Shown piece by piece: positions 24,970 to 33,812 of a stretch of 64,000 bases of DNA. The notes under the pieces were generated by a model, which was given only the letters and a program-made list of their open reading frames with translations, was not told the DNA's origin and did not search any database. The DNA comes from Micromonospora globbae (GTDB lineage: Bacteria; Actinomycetota; Actinomycetes; Mycobacteriales; Micromonosporaceae). The stretch covers positions 1 to 64,000 of the forward strand of contig NZ_RAQQ01000014.1 in assembly GCF_003610785.1 (NCBI RefSeq). The letters are read 5' to 3'. The first letter of the stretch is position 1, and every line of letters begins with the position of its first letter. The position numbers and the translations under genes were made by a program.

Positions 24970-25015
24970 TACCTCGTCCGGCGCCCAGGGCAGGCGCCCA
25001 CCCCCAAGGAGCAGC

Positions 25016-26125
25016 ATGAGACGTCTACTTCGGGCCCTGGCGGCCACCGGCCTGCTGGTCAGCGGCTCCCTCGTCGCCGTGGCCCTGGGCGGGAACGCCT
25101 CCGCCGACACCCAGATCTGCGAGCAGTACGGCTCGACCGTCATCGGCAACCGCTACGTCGTGCAGAACAACCGCTGGGGCACGAGCGCCCAGCAGTGCAT
25201 CAACGTCACCGACACCGGCTTCGAGATCACCACCCAGAACGGCAGCAACCCGACCAACGGCGCGCCGACCGCGTACCCCTCGGTCTACCTGGGCTGCCAC
25301 TACACGAACTGCTCCCCCGGCACCAACCTGCCGATCCAGGTGAGCCAGATCAGCAGTGCCACGAGCAGCATCACCTACCGGTACGTGAGCGGCGCCATCT
25401 ACAACGCGTCGTACGACATCTGGCTCGACCCGACGCCGAAGACCGACGGCGTGAACCAGATGGAGATCATGATCTGGCTCAACCGCCAGGGGCCGATCCA
25501 GCCGATCGGCTCCCCGGTCGGCACCGCCACCCTCGCGGGACGCACCTGGGAGGTCTGGCGGGGCAGCAACGGCTCCAACAACGTCATCTCGTACGTGGCG
25601 CCGTCCCCGATCACCAGCCTGAACTTCAGCGTGCTCGACTTCATCACCGACGTCCGCAACCGCGGGGCCATCACGAACTCGTGGTACCTGACCAGCATCC
25701 AGGCCGGTTTCGAGCCGTGGCAGGGCGGCGTCGGCCTCGCGGTGACCTCATTCTCGGCGGCCGTGAACGGGGGCGGCACCCCGCCGCCGACCACGCCGCC
25801 GCCGGGCACGGGCTGCGCCGTCACCTACACGCCGAACTCCTGGAACACCGGCTTCACCGCCGACGTGCGGATCACCAACACCGGGTCCGGCACGGTCAAC
25901 GGCTGGACGCTGACCTACCAACTGCCCGCCGGGCAACAGGTCACGAACTCCTGGAACGCGACGGTGAGCCAGAGCGGCTCCACGGTGACCGCGCGGAACC
26001 TGAGTTGGAACGGCACGATCGCGCCGGGCGGCAGCGCCAGCTTCGGCTACCAGGGCACGCTGAGCGGGGCGTACGCCTCGCCGACGAGCTTCACGCTCAA
26101 CGGGGTGCCCTGCGCCGCGGCCTGA
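25016..26125 (+). CDS. Secreted GH12 endoglucanase with C-terminal CBM2
   Basis: A 369-residue secreted beta-1,4-glucanase. Signal peptide at residues 1-30 (MRRLLRALAATG...ASA); GH12 domain about 31-250 with nucleophile Glu150 (NQMEIMIWL) and acid/base Glu233 (GFEPWQGG); Pro/Thr linker 254-264; CBM2 cellulose-binding module from Cys267 to the C-terminal Cys, with the usual exposed Trp residues. The start follows AAGGAGCAGC. Preceded by a CebR-type operator. Confidence 0.95.
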   Translation: MRRLLRALAATGLLVSGSLVAVALGGNASADTQICEQYGSTVIGNRYVVQNNRWGTSAQQCINVTDTGFEITTQNGSNPTNGAPTAYPSVYLGCHYTNCSPGTNLPIQVSQISSATSSITYRYVSGAIYNASYDIWLDPTPKTDGVNQMEIMIWLNRQGPIQPIGSPVGTATLAGRTWEVWRGSNGSNNVISYVAPSPITSLNFSVLDFITDVRNRGAITNSWYLTSIQAGFEPWQGGVGLAVTSFSAAVNGGGTPPPTTPPPGTGCAVTYTPNSWNTGFTADVRITNTGSGTVNGWTLTYQLPAGQQVTNSWNATVSQSGSTVTARNLSWNGTIAPGGSASFGYQGTLSGAYASPTSFTLNGVPCAAA

Positions 26126-26128
26126 GAC

Positions 26129-26167
26129 CCGCGCGGGGGTGCGCCTTCCGGACGCACCCCCGCGCGG
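26129..26167 (+). terminator. Hairpin downstream of the GH12 gene
   Basis: A perfect 15-bp stem CCGCGCGGGGGTGCG / CGCACCCCCGCGCGG with a 9-base loop, 3 bases after the stop codon. Confidence 0.8.
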
Positions 26168-26207
26168 TCAGCGGACGCGACCCCCGTCCCGGTCGCGTCC
26201 GGACCCC

Positions 26208-26245
26208 GCGCGGAGGGTGCGGCACCAGGGCCGCACCCTCCGCGC
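26208..26245 (-). terminator. Second hairpin, facing the amidase gene
   Basis: A perfect 16-bp stem GCGCGGAGGGTGCGGC / GCCGCACCCTCCGCGC with a 6-base loop. It probably ends the convergent amidase transcript. Confidence 0.75.
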
Positions 26246-26298
26246 CCGTCACCCCGTGCCGCCCGCACCGGGACGCGCCACGGCGGCTCGGGGCGCGC

Positions 26299-27264
26299 TC
26301 AGACCCGGGTCAGGCGGACCGCGTCGGCGATGACCAGGCCGCCGGCGGAACTCCACCGGCTCACCGCCACCCGGTTCGCGTCCCCGGCGGGCAGCGCGAA
26401 CGTGCCGAGGGTGCGCCACTGCCCACCGGTGACCCGCTGGTCGACGTAGACCGTGCGGTTGCCGGTGGTCGTGGCGACGATGTAGGGGGTGGCGCTGTTG
26501 TAGCCGGCGTTGGCCGGCCACCAGGCGTCGACGCGGTAGTTGCCGGCGGCGGGCACGTCGAAGCGGTACCAGGCGGGGTCGCTGGCGGCGACCGGGTCGG
26601 CGTACCGGTAGTCGGCGCCGTAGCGCTGCCCGGAGTACGAGGAGACACCCCAGTTCCCGCTGGCGCTGAAGCGACCGGCGGTCGTGTTGTCCACGACGGA
26701 CGACCAGGCGCCGCCCCCACCGGCCATCTTCGCCGCCACGTCGGCGCGCATGACGTCCAGGTCGATGAAGGAAGGGTCGATCTTGCCGGTGGTGCTGGTC
26801 TCCCGGTGCCCCCGCGCGTGGCTGGCGTCCCGGCCCAGCCGGGTGAGCACGGCCGCGGTGGCGGCGATCGAGGCGTCGTACTGCGCCGTCGTCATCTCCT
26901 GGGACACGCCGTTGTAGTCGATCTCCCAGCCGATCATCAGCGTGTTGCCGTCACCGGCCGGGATCGGTCCGCTGCCCCGGCTCACGCCGGCGTGGTTGCA
27001 GCGTCCGGCCGAGATGACGTGGAAGACACCGTGGTAGTCGACGAGGGCCTGGCAGAGCGGACCGGGCAGGTCCGAGCGGCCGTTGATGCAGATGTTCAGC
27101 GCCGGGTGCGGGTTCGTGGCGCTGGAGGTCGACGCCGTGTGGTGCCAGAGCACGCCGATCGGGTTGAAGTCGCCCGGACGCATCCGGTTGAGCCAGTCCC
27201 CCTCGACGACGACCTGGACGCCCGCGGACCGGAGCACGTCCACGAGCCAGGGAATGGTGGCCAT
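26299..27264 (-). CDS. N-acetylmuramoyl-L-alanine amidase (Amidase_2/PGRP) with golvesin-type C-terminal domain
   Basis: A 321-residue peptidoglycan hydrolase. Amidase_2 domain about residues 1-190 with zinc ligands in VLWHHTAS and HARGHRE, and NICINGRSDLPGP / CNHAGVSRG; then a golvesin/Xly-like beta-sandwich (FSASGNWGVSSYSGQRYG...WYRFDVPAAGNYRVDAWWP). The protein as read has no signal peptide. Its ATG overlaps by one base the stop (TGATG) of a small upstream frame that encodes a signal peptide. Either the pair is translationally coupled or a frameshift has cut the leader off. Confidence 0.85.
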   Translation of the reverse strand: MATIPWLVDVLRSAGVQVVVEGDWLNRMRPGDFNPIGVLWHHTASTSSATNPHPALNICINGRSDLPGPLCQALVDYHGVFHVISAGRCNHAGVSRGSGPIPAGDGNTLMIGWEIDYNGVSQEMTTAQYDASIAATAAVLTRLGRDASHARGHRETSTTGKIDPSFIDLDVMRADVAAKMAGGGGAWSSVVDNTTAGRFSASGNWGVSSYSGQRYGADYRYADPVAASDPAWYRFDVPAAGNYRVDAWWPANAGYNSATPYIVATTTGNRTVYVDQRVTGGQWRTLGTFALPAGDANRVAVSRWSSAGGLVIADAVRLTRV

Positions 27265-27434
27265 CAGGCACCGCCGAGCAGGTCGGCCAGGCACTCGGCC
27301 TTCGGCGCGTCGTCCGCGGGGGCGGCGGCGGCCGGGGCGGGTCGGAGGGTGGCGCCGGTCACCGCGGCGGCCACCAGGGCCGGGACACCGAGCAGGCCCC
27401 GGCGGCGCAGACGGAGGGGTCGGGACGTGGCCAT
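27264..27434 (-). CDS. Small ORF encoding a Tat/Sec-like signal peptide, coupled to the amidase
   Basis: A 56-residue product: basic N-terminus with LRLRRRGLLG, a hydrophobic core (VPALVAAAVTGATL), an Ala-rich cleavage region (APAAAAPADD) and a short tail DDAPKAECLADLLGGA. AAGGAG lies 6 bases before the ATG at 27434. Codon use is as GC3-rich as its neighbours. The stop overlaps the amidase ATG as TGATG. It may be the detached leader of the amidase or a genuine small exported peptide. Confidence 0.6.
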   Translation of the reverse strand: MATSRPLRLRRRGLLGVPALVAAAVTGATLRPAPAAAAPADDAPKAECLADLLGGA

Positions 27435-27568
27435 GGCGCTCCTTCAGCGAGGCGGAGGGGTCACGACGCATCGACGTACGTGATGGCGGCACGCTACATC
27501 CTCACGTACGTCTATGTCGATACCCTTCATCACCGCTCGCTCGGCTGAAGGAAATTGGCAGACGCCGG

Positions 27569-28357
27569 TCAGGTCGAGCCGAGCGCGTCGATGTCGCGCA
27601 TCTCCTCGGCCGTGAGCGAGAAGCGGAACACGTCGGCGTTGGCCTGGATGCGCTCCGGGGTCACGCTCTTCGGGATCACCACGATCTCGTGGTCGATGTG
27701 CCAGCGGAGCACCACCTGGGCCGGGGACACGTCGTGCGCGGCGGCCACCCGGGCCAGCACGGGGTGGGACAGGTCGCTGGTCGAGAGCGGGCTGTAGCCC
27801 TCCAGCACCACGCCGCGGTCCCGGTGCTCGGCGTGCCGCTGCCGGTCGTACAGGAACGGACTCCACGGGATCTGGTTGACCGCCGGGTTCTCCTCGGTGG
27901 CCTGGATGAGCTCGTCGATCTGCGACGTGCTGTAGTTGCTCACCCCCACCGCCCGCGTCAGGTTCTCGTCCCGGGCCGCCAGGAACTCCCGCCACACCGG
28001 GATGCTGTCCTCCGCCGAGGTGGGCGGCCAGTGGATCAACCACAGGTCCACGTAGTCGGTGTCGAGCGCCCGCAGACTCGCCTCCAGCGTCGCGCGCTCC
28101 TGGCCCACCCGCTGCGGCGGCAGCTTCGTGGTGATGAAGACGTCCTCACGACGCAGTCCGCTCTCCTTGAGCGCCTGGCCGACCTCGTTCTCGTTGCCGT
28201 ACATCGTGGCGGTGTCGATGTGCCGGTAGCCGGCGTCGAGCGCGGCCAGCACGGCGTCGTACCCCGCCTTGCCGGTCGCCCGCCACGTGCCGAAACCGAG
28301 CAGGGGCATCCGCACCTCGCCCGGGAGCAGGACGGTGGGCTGGTCCTCGTGGTCCAT
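27569..28357 (-). CDS. Aldo/keto reductase (2,5-diketo-D-gluconate reductase type)
   Basis: A 262-residue NADPH-dependent oxidoreductase with the AKR tetrad visible: Asp and Tyr in HIDTATMYGNENEVG, Lys in FITTKLPP and His in LWLIHWPP; NADPH-binding C-terminus VVIPKSVTPERIQAN. The ATG at 28357 gives the usual length for the DkgA/B-like group. It is divergent from the PE-ligase gene. Physiological substrate unknown. Confidence 0.9.
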   Translation of the reverse strand: MDHEDQPTVLLPGEVRMPLLGFGTWRATGKAGYDAVLAALDAGYRHIDTATMYGNENEVGQALKESGLRREDVFITTKLPPQRVGQERATLEASLRALDTDYVDLWLIHWPPTSAEDSIPVWREFLAARDENLTRAVGVSNYSTSQIDELIQATEENPAVNQIPWSPFLYDRQRHAEHRDRGVVLEGYSPLSTSDLSHPVLARVAAAHDVSPAQVVLRWHIDHEIVVIPKSVTPERIQANADVFRFSLTAEEMRDIDALGST

Positions 28358-28453
28358 GACGACCGTTCTACCCGCCCGCACCCCCCGCATGCGGCGGAAC
28401 CCGGCACTCCGCGCCGGCCAGCGCGACCGGCCCGGTTGCCGGAGAATGCGGGT

Positions 28454-29509
28454 GTGGCGGACCGGCTTGAGGAGTACCGACGCCGGCGGAACGCGGCCCG
28501 CACCCCCGAGCCCGTGCCGGAGAAGCCCGCGCGCCGGCGCGGCGGACGTGCCGCCGGACGGTTCGTCATCCAGCAGCACCACGCCCGCAGCCTGCACTGG
28601 GACCTGCGCCTGGAGCGCGACGGGGTGCTGGCCTCCTGGGCGGTGCCGCGCGGGCTGCCCCGGGACACGGGCCGCAACCATCTCGCCGTGCACACCGAGG
28701 ACCACCCGATGGAGTACCTCGACTTCCACGGCGAGATCCCGGCCGGCGAGTACGGCGGCGGCACCATGACGATCCACGACCGGGGGACGTACCGCTGCGA
28801 GAAGTGGCGCGACGACGAGGTCATCGTGGTGCTCGACGGGGAGCGGACCTCCGGTCGCTACGTGCTGTTCGCCACCGGCGGCAAGGAGGGCCGGGACTGG
28901 ATGGTCCGGCGGATGGACCCGCCGCCGGAGGGCTGGACGAGCATGCCGGACCTGGTCCGCCCCATGCGTCCGACGCCCGCCGCGCGTCTCCCCCGCGACC
29001 AGGCCGAGTGGGGTTACGAGCTGCGCTGGGACGGAACCCGCGCGGTGGCGTACGTCTCGGGCGGGCGGCTGCGGCTGCTCGCCGAGGACGACGAGGAGGT
29101 GACCGGGTCGTACGCCTGGCTGCGCGACCTGGCCGAGGCGATGGCGCCCACCGAGGCGGTGCTCGACGGCGTGCTGGTCCGCATCGACGGCGCCGGGCGG
29201 GTGCGCCCGGCCCCGGCCACCAGCGGAAGTCGCGTGCCGCAGGGCGCGCAGTACCTCATCTTCGACCTCCTCTGGCTGGAGGGCGTCACCTGTGTGGAGC
29301 TGCCGTACGCCCAGCGCCGGGAACTGCTCGACGGTCTGGCGCTGACCGGCCCGCGCTGGCAGACTCCGCCGTGGTTCCCCGGCACGGGCGCCGAGGCCCT
29401 GCGCACCGGCCGCGAGCAGGGGCTGCCGGGGGTGGTGGCGAAACGGCTCGACTCCCCCTACGAGCCGGGACGGCGCAGCCGGCGCTGGTTGAGCATCGAC
29501 GCGACCTGA
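28454..29509 (+). CDS. LigD-type 3'-phosphoesterase fused to a degenerate ATP-dependent ligase domain
   Basis: A 351-residue protein. Residues about 35-155 form a LigD phosphoesterase (PE) domain with all key residues in place (His42, His48, Asp50, Arg52, His84, Tyr88). Residues about 185-351 resemble the DNA-ligase adenylation domain, but motif I reads ELRWDGTR with Arg191 for the nucleotidyl lysine, motif III reads LDGVL with Val240 for Glu, and the protein stops after PGRRSRRW without an OB fold. It should heal 3' ends but not ligate. The GTG start is probably leaderless. Confidence 0.85.
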   Translation: MADRLEEYRRRRNAARTPEPVPEKPARRRGGRAAGRFVIQQHHARSLHWDLRLERDGVLASWAVPRGLPRDTGRNHLAVHTEDHPMEYLDFHGEIPAGEYGGGTMTIHDRGTYRCEKWRDDEVIVVLDGERTSGRYVLFATGGKEGRDWMVRRMDPPPEGWTSMPDLVRPMRPTPAARLPRDQAEWGYELRWDGTRAVAYVSGGRLRLLAEDDEEVTGSYAWLRDLAEAMAPTEAVLDGVLVRIDGAGRVRPAPATSGSRVPQGAQYLIFDLLWLEGVTCVELPYAQRRELLDGLALTGPRWQTPPWFPGTGAEALRTGREQGLPGVVAKRLDSPYEPGRRSRRWLSIDAT

Positions 29510-29523
29510 CGGCGAGGAGCGAC

Positions 29524-30714
29524 GTGTACCTGACCCACCTGGAATGCCCCCGCTGCGGCCAGGACCGTCCCGCGGACCGCCCCCAGAACCTCTGCGACTG
29601 CGGCTCGCCCCTGCTGGCCCGGTACGACCTCGCCGCCGTGGCCCGGGCGGTCACACCGGAGCGGTTCCCGCTGCGCCCGGCGGACCTCTGGCGCTACCGG
29701 GAGCTGCTGCCGGTGGCCGACCCCCGGCACGTCACCAGCCTCGGCGAGGGGTGGACGCCGCTGCTGCGGGCGCCCGCGTACGGCGCGGAGATCGGCATTC
29801 CCGACCTCATCGTGAAGGACGAGGGGCTCACCCCGACCGGCTCGTTCAAGGCCCGGGGCGCCGCGGTGGGGGTGAGCCGTGCCCGCGAGCTGGGCGTGGA
29901 GCGGATCGCCATGCCCACCAACGGCAACGCCGGCGCGGCCTGGGCGACGTACGCGGCGCGCGCCGGGCTCGGCGCCACCATCGTCATGCCGCTGGACGCC
30001 CCGGTCATCTGCCGCCGCGAGTGTGTGGCCGCGGGCGCCGACCTGCGCCTCGTCGACGGGCTCATCAGCGACGCCGGCCGGCGGGTGGCCGACCTGGTCG
30101 CCGCGTCCGGCGGCGCGGTCTTCGACGCCGGCACGCTGCGCGAGCCGTACCGGCTCGAGGGCAAGAAGACCATGGGGTACGAGATCGTCGAGCAGCTCGG
30201 GTGGCAGGTGCCCGACGTCATCATCTATCCGACCGGTGGCGGTGTCGGGCTCATCGGCATCCACAAGGCGCTGGAGGAGCTGCGCGAGCTGGGCTGGATC
30301 GAGGACCGGACGCCCCGGCTCGTGGCCGTGCAGTCCACCGGGTGCGCGCCGATCGTGCGGGCCTTCGCCGCCGGCGAGGAGCGCGCCCAGCCGTGGGAGG
30401 ACGCGCGCACCGTGGCGTTCGGCATCACCGTGCCGGCCCCGCTCGGCGACGAACTGATCCTGGCCGCGCTGCGCTCCAGCGCCGGCACCGCCGTGGCCGT
30501 GTCCGACGAGGAGATCGTGGCCGACCTGCGGGACTTCGCGGCGCGGGAGGGGCTGCTGCTCTGCCCGGAGGGGGCGGCCTGCCTGACGGCCGCCCGGCAC
30601 CTGCGGGCCGGCGGCTGGATCCGGGCCGGGGAGCGGGTGGTGGTGCTCAACACCGGCACGGGCCTGAAGTACCCGCAGACCGTGGACGTGTCCCGCGTGC
30701 CGGTGCTGCCCTGA
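29524..30714 (+). CDS. thrC: Threonine synthase
   Basis: A 396-residue PLP enzyme converting O-phosphohomoserine to threonine. An N-terminal rubredoxin-like zinc finger (CPRCGQ...CDCG) precedes the catalytic domain; the PLP lysine is in TPTGSFKARGA, the phosphate loop in PTNGNAGAAW and YPTGGGVGLIG. GTG 29524 follows GAGGAG and starts 15 bases after the PE-ligase stop, so the two may be co-transcribed although their functions are unrelated. A second threonine synthase elsewhere is common in actinomycetes. Confidence 0.9.
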   Translation: MYLTHLECPRCGQDRPADRPQNLCDCGSPLLARYDLAAVARAVTPERFPLRPADLWRYRELLPVADPRHVTSLGEGWTPLLRAPAYGAEIGIPDLIVKDEGLTPTGSFKARGAAVGVSRARELGVERIAMPTNGNAGAAWATYAARAGLGATIVMPLDAPVICRRECVAAGADLRLVDGLISDAGRRVADLVAASGGAVFDAGTLREPYRLEGKKTMGYEIVEQLGWQVPDVIIYPTGGGVGLIGIHKALEELRELGWIEDRTPRLVAVQSTGCAPIVRAFAAGEERAQPWEDARTVAFGITVPAPLGDELILAALRSSAGTAVAVSDEEIVADLRDFAAREGLLLCPEGAACLTAARHLRAGGWIRAGERVVVLNTGTGLKYPQTVDVSRVPVLP

Positions 30715-30723
30715 CGTCGACGG

Positions 30724-32520
30724 TCAGTACCAGTTGGGGTCGGTCAGCCGCCAGGCCGCGTTGATCAGCCCGATGTGCGACAGGGCCTGCGGGGTGTTGC
30801 CCAGTTGGGCGCCCGTGCCCAGGTCGACCTGCTCGCTGAACAAGCCGACGTCGTTGGCGTGGCCCGCGACCCGCTCGAACAGCTCCGCGGCCCGCCGCCG
30901 CTGGCCGGTCATCGCCAGGCACTCCACCAGCCAGAACGAGCAGAGCAGGAAGCCGGCCGGGTCGGTGTTCCAGCGCCGGACCAGGCCGTCCTCGGTGCCC
31001 AGTTCGCGCTCGACGACGGCGATGGTCGAACGCATCCGGGGGTCGGTGGCCGGCAGGAAGTGCGTGATCGGCAGGAACAGGGCCGAGGCGTCCAGCTCGG
31101 CGGAGCCGAACGCGCCGGTGAAGGCGCCGATCCGCTCGTTCCAGCCCTCGCGGAGCACGGTGTCGCGGATCTCGTCACGGATCACCGCCCAGCGCCGTGG
31201 GTCGGCCTGCGCACCCAGCCGGTCGGCCAGCAGCACGGCCCGGTCCATGGCCGTCCAGCAGAGCACCTTCGACGACAGGTAGTGCCGCTCGTCCTCCCGG
31301 GTCTCCCACATGCCCCGGTCGGGCAGGTGCCACGTGCAGGCCACCTGCTCGGTGAGGCCGAGCACCATCTCCCGCAGTTCCTCGTCGAAGGTGTCCCCGA
31401 GGTAGTCGCGCAGCCGCCAGACCGCGGCAAGGACCTCGCCCGGCACGTCGAGCTGTCGCTGCCGCCAGGCGTCGTTGCCGACGCGTACCGGCAGGCTCCC
31501 GCCGTAGCCGGGCATGTGCGGGCAGACGTGCTCGGTGAGGTCCCGCTCCCCCTCCAGGCCGAACACGACCGGCACCGGCTCGTCGCCGATGCGGCCGATG
31601 GAGCGGGTCACCCAGGCGAAGAGGCGGGACGCCTCGTGCGGGCACGCCGCCACCCAGAGCGCCCGCATGGTCATGGCGAAGTCGCGCAGCCAGGAGTACC
31701 GGTAGTCGTAGTTGCGGTCGCCCCCGAGCTTCTCGGGCAGCGAGGTGGTCAGCGCCGCCGCCACGGCGCCGCTGCGGGCGTACGTCAGGCCGGTGAGCAC
31801 GGTCGCGCTGGGGCGGACCAGCTCCGGGTACCGCCCCGGGTACGTGTGCGTCTCCCGGTACGCCTCCCACGCCTGGATCGTCTCGGCCAGCGTGGTCAGC
31901 GGGTCCACCCGCACCGGCGGCTCGCCGTAGGTCCCCCCGTACGCCAGGTGGAAGCCGACGACCTGGCCGGCGGAGACCTCGAACTCCTGCCGCACGCTGT
32001 CCCGGCCGGCCCGCAGCGGCAGCCCCCGGGCGCCGAGCACCAGGGCCACCGGGCCGGCGGTGGCCAGCACGCTGCCGTCCGGCTGGTCGTACAGGTACGG
32101 GGTGAGCAGGCCGTGTTCGGGGCGGGGCACGAAGTCCAGCCCCATCCGGACCCGGCCGCTCAGCCCTTCGACGACCCGGATCAGCACGCCCGGGGAGTTC
32201 ATGCCGAGCTCGTGCGCACGGGCGCCGACCTCCGCGGCCAGCGCGTCGGTGACCGCCACGCTCCCCTCGGGCGTGTGGTGCACGGTGCGCAGCACCAGGG
32301 TGTCCGGGTGGTACGCGCGTTCCACCCGGTGCCCGGCCCCGCCGGCGCCGACCGGGCCCAGCTGGAAGTGCCCGGCGTCGGGCCCGAGCAGCCGCGCGAA
32401 CACGGCGGACCCGTCGAAGCGGTCCGGGCACCACCAGTCGACCGAGCCGTCCCGGCTCACCAACGCGCCCGAGCGGCAGTCGGAGAGGAATCCGTAGTCG
32501 GAGATCGCCGGCTGCTCCAC
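30724..32520 (-). CDS. GH15 family glycoside hydrolase (trehalase/glucoamylase-like)
   Basis: A 598-residue cytosolic inverting hydrolase. The N-terminal beta-sandwich begins ISDYGFLSDCRSGALVSRDGSVDWWC; the (alpha/alpha)6 catalytic barrel shows RYSWLRDFAMTMRALW, and acidic residues follow in MWETREDERHYLSSKVLCW. Actinobacterial members of this shape include trehalases. GTG at 32520 is chosen because homologues begin close to IxDYGFL; a TTG at 32553 would extend it. It ends 10 bases from thrC, convergent. Confidence 0.87.
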   Translation of the reverse strand: MEQPAISDYGFLSDCRSGALVSRDGSVDWWCPDRFDGSAVFARLLGPDAGHFQLGPVGAGGAGHRVERAYHPDTLVLRTVHHTPEGSVAVTDALAAEVGARAHELGMNSPGVLIRVVEGLSGRVRMGLDFVPRPEHGLLTPYLYDQPDGSVLATAGPVALVLGARGLPLRAGRDSVRQEFEVSAGQVVGFHLAYGGTYGEPPVRVDPLTTLAETIQAWEAYRETHTYPGRYPELVRPSATVLTGLTYARSGAVAAALTTSLPEKLGGDRNYDYRYSWLRDFAMTMRALWVAACPHEASRLFAWVTRSIGRIGDEPVPVVFGLEGERDLTEHVCPHMPGYGGSLPVRVGNDAWRQRQLDVPGEVLAAVWRLRDYLGDTFDEELREMVLGLTEQVACTWHLPDRGMWETREDERHYLSSKVLCWTAMDRAVLLADRLGAQADPRRWAVIRDEIRDTVLREGWNERIGAFTGAFGSAELDASALFLPITHFLPATDPRMRSTIAVVERELGTEDGLVRRWNTDPAGFLLCSFWLVECLAMTGQRRRAAELFERVAGHANDVGLFSEQVDLGTGAQLGNTPQALSHIGLINAAWRLTDPNWY

Positions 32521-32571
32521 CCACGCCGGGTACCCCGGTCGACCGGGATCCAACGGCCGGGGCGGTCCCCG

Positions 32572-32961
32572 TCAGGCAGGCGGCTCGTCCTCGCCGGCCT
32601 CCTCCGCGGCGTCCGCCTCCTCCTTCGTCCGGTGCACCGCCTGGTCGGCGTGCTCCGGCGGGCCGTAGACGGTGTAGAGCACCAGCGGGTTGGGGCCGGT
32701 GTTGACGAAGTTGTGCTTCGTGCCGGCGGGCACGACCACGAGGTCGCCCTGGACGACCTCCCGCTTCTCCCCCGCCACGCGGGCCTCGCCGGTGCCGCTC
32801 ACGAAGGTCAGGATCTGGTCGATGTCCTCGTGCACCTCTTCGCCGATCTCACCGCCCGGCGGGATCGTCATGATCACCAACTGGGTGTGCCTGCCGGTCC
32901 ACAGCACACGCCGGAAGTCCGGGCTCTTCTCGGCGACGGTCGCGATCGTGAAATGCTCCAT
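32572..32961 (-). CDS. Cupin-domain protein
   Basis: A 129-residue single-domain cupin. Motif 1 is seen as PPGGEIGEEVHEDIDQILTFVSG and motif 2 as GDLVVVPAGTKHNFVN, giving a metal site with His and Glu ligands. The tail after the barrel is acidic (KEEADAAEEAGEDE). ATG 32961 (MEHFTIATV) is preferred; ATG 32973 is also possible. It lies 51 bases upstream of the GH15 gene on the same strand. Function unknown; the metal-binding and spacing fit a small-molecule or sugar-binding cupin. Confidence 0.8.
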   Translation of the reverse strand: MEHFTIATVAEKSPDFRRVLWTGRHTQLVIMTIPPGGEIGEEVHEDIDQILTFVSGTGEARVAGEKREVVQGDLVVVPAGTKHNFVNTGPNPLVLYTVYGPPEHADQAVHRTKEEADAAEEAGEDEPPA

Positions 32962-33206
32962 GCCGCTGCCCATACCCGTTCGCGTGCCGCGCAACCCGGG
33001 ACTCGCAGATGGTGGAATTCGCCACTTCATCGAGGTTTGGTTCCGGACGGAACGGGGATCGACCCTCCGACCGGCGCGGTTCGCCGGTCGAGCCAGGTCC
33101 CCGCTGTCGTACCGCCGAACGGCTGCGGTGGTGGGAGACGGCCAGAGCGCGGCGACGCTCCGACCACGGTCGGGCGGCGCCGTGCGCTCGTCTGCGCCGC
33201 GCCCGC

Positions 33207-33614
33207 TCAGGCCAGCACGGCGAGGTGGAACGGCCGGTCCGCGGCGGTGCCGTCGCTGGTGAAGGTCTCGACGAAGACCCCGTTCGGGATGCCGGTGCGG
33301 CCGGCCACCGAGATCACGCCGGCCGGCGCGACGCCGGTGCTGCCGGGGAGTCCGAGAGTGCCGACGTAACCGGCCGCCGACACGTCCTGGTCGAAGATCA
33401 CCTGGTACATCCCGGTGGCGAGACGGTCGGCGGTGGCGACGCCGAGCCCCCGGACCAGCGTGCCGTTGGCGTTGACCACGGCGAAGAGCACCCGCGCGGT
33501 CGCCGGCAGGCCGACACCCGCGCAGGTGGTCACCTCGTCGTCGGCGCGGACGGCATCGCCCTCCTCCGGGGCAGGCTGGGCCGCCGACAGCCGCCGGGAT
33601 CTCGAGCTGGGCAT
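33207..33614 (-). CDS. Conserved hypothetical protein
   Basis: A 135-residue protein with no recognised domain. After a basic N-terminus (MPSSRSRRL) and an acidic stretch, it is predicted to be mainly beta: FAVVNANGTLVRG, MYQVIFDQDVS, YVGTLGLPGS, GVFVETFTSDG. The pattern resembles small beta-sandwich proteins that decorate exported or wall proteins, but no signal peptide is seen. The start is set by GAGAGGACC upstream. Confidence 0.6.
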   Translation of the reverse strand: MPSSRSRRLSAAQPAPEEGDAVRADDEVTTCAGVGLPATARVLFAVVNANGTLVRGLGVATADRLATGMYQVIFDQDVSAAGYVGTLGLPGSTGVAPAGVISVAGRTGIPNGVFVETFTSDGTAADRPFHLAVLA

Positions 33615-33812
33615 GGTGGGGTCCTCTCCCTGCTGACCGGCCCGGCCGGCCAGCGATGAGGCGGTCTGGGGCAACAGGGGATCAGCGGCGATCGCACCCT
33701 CTGTCATCGAACCTAGATCGGCGTTCGCGGGGTCAACCAGTCGGAGCCCTGTCCGATCATGGACATTCCTCGATACCGCGAGGTCAGTTCACCTATCCTG
33801 GCCCGCCGCAGC

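Larger units (their letters stand above)
24592..25015. other. Regulatory region upstream of the GH12 cellulase
   Basis: No gene is supported. It contains the cellulase promoter and two CebR-type palindromes described separately. Confidence 0.6.
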
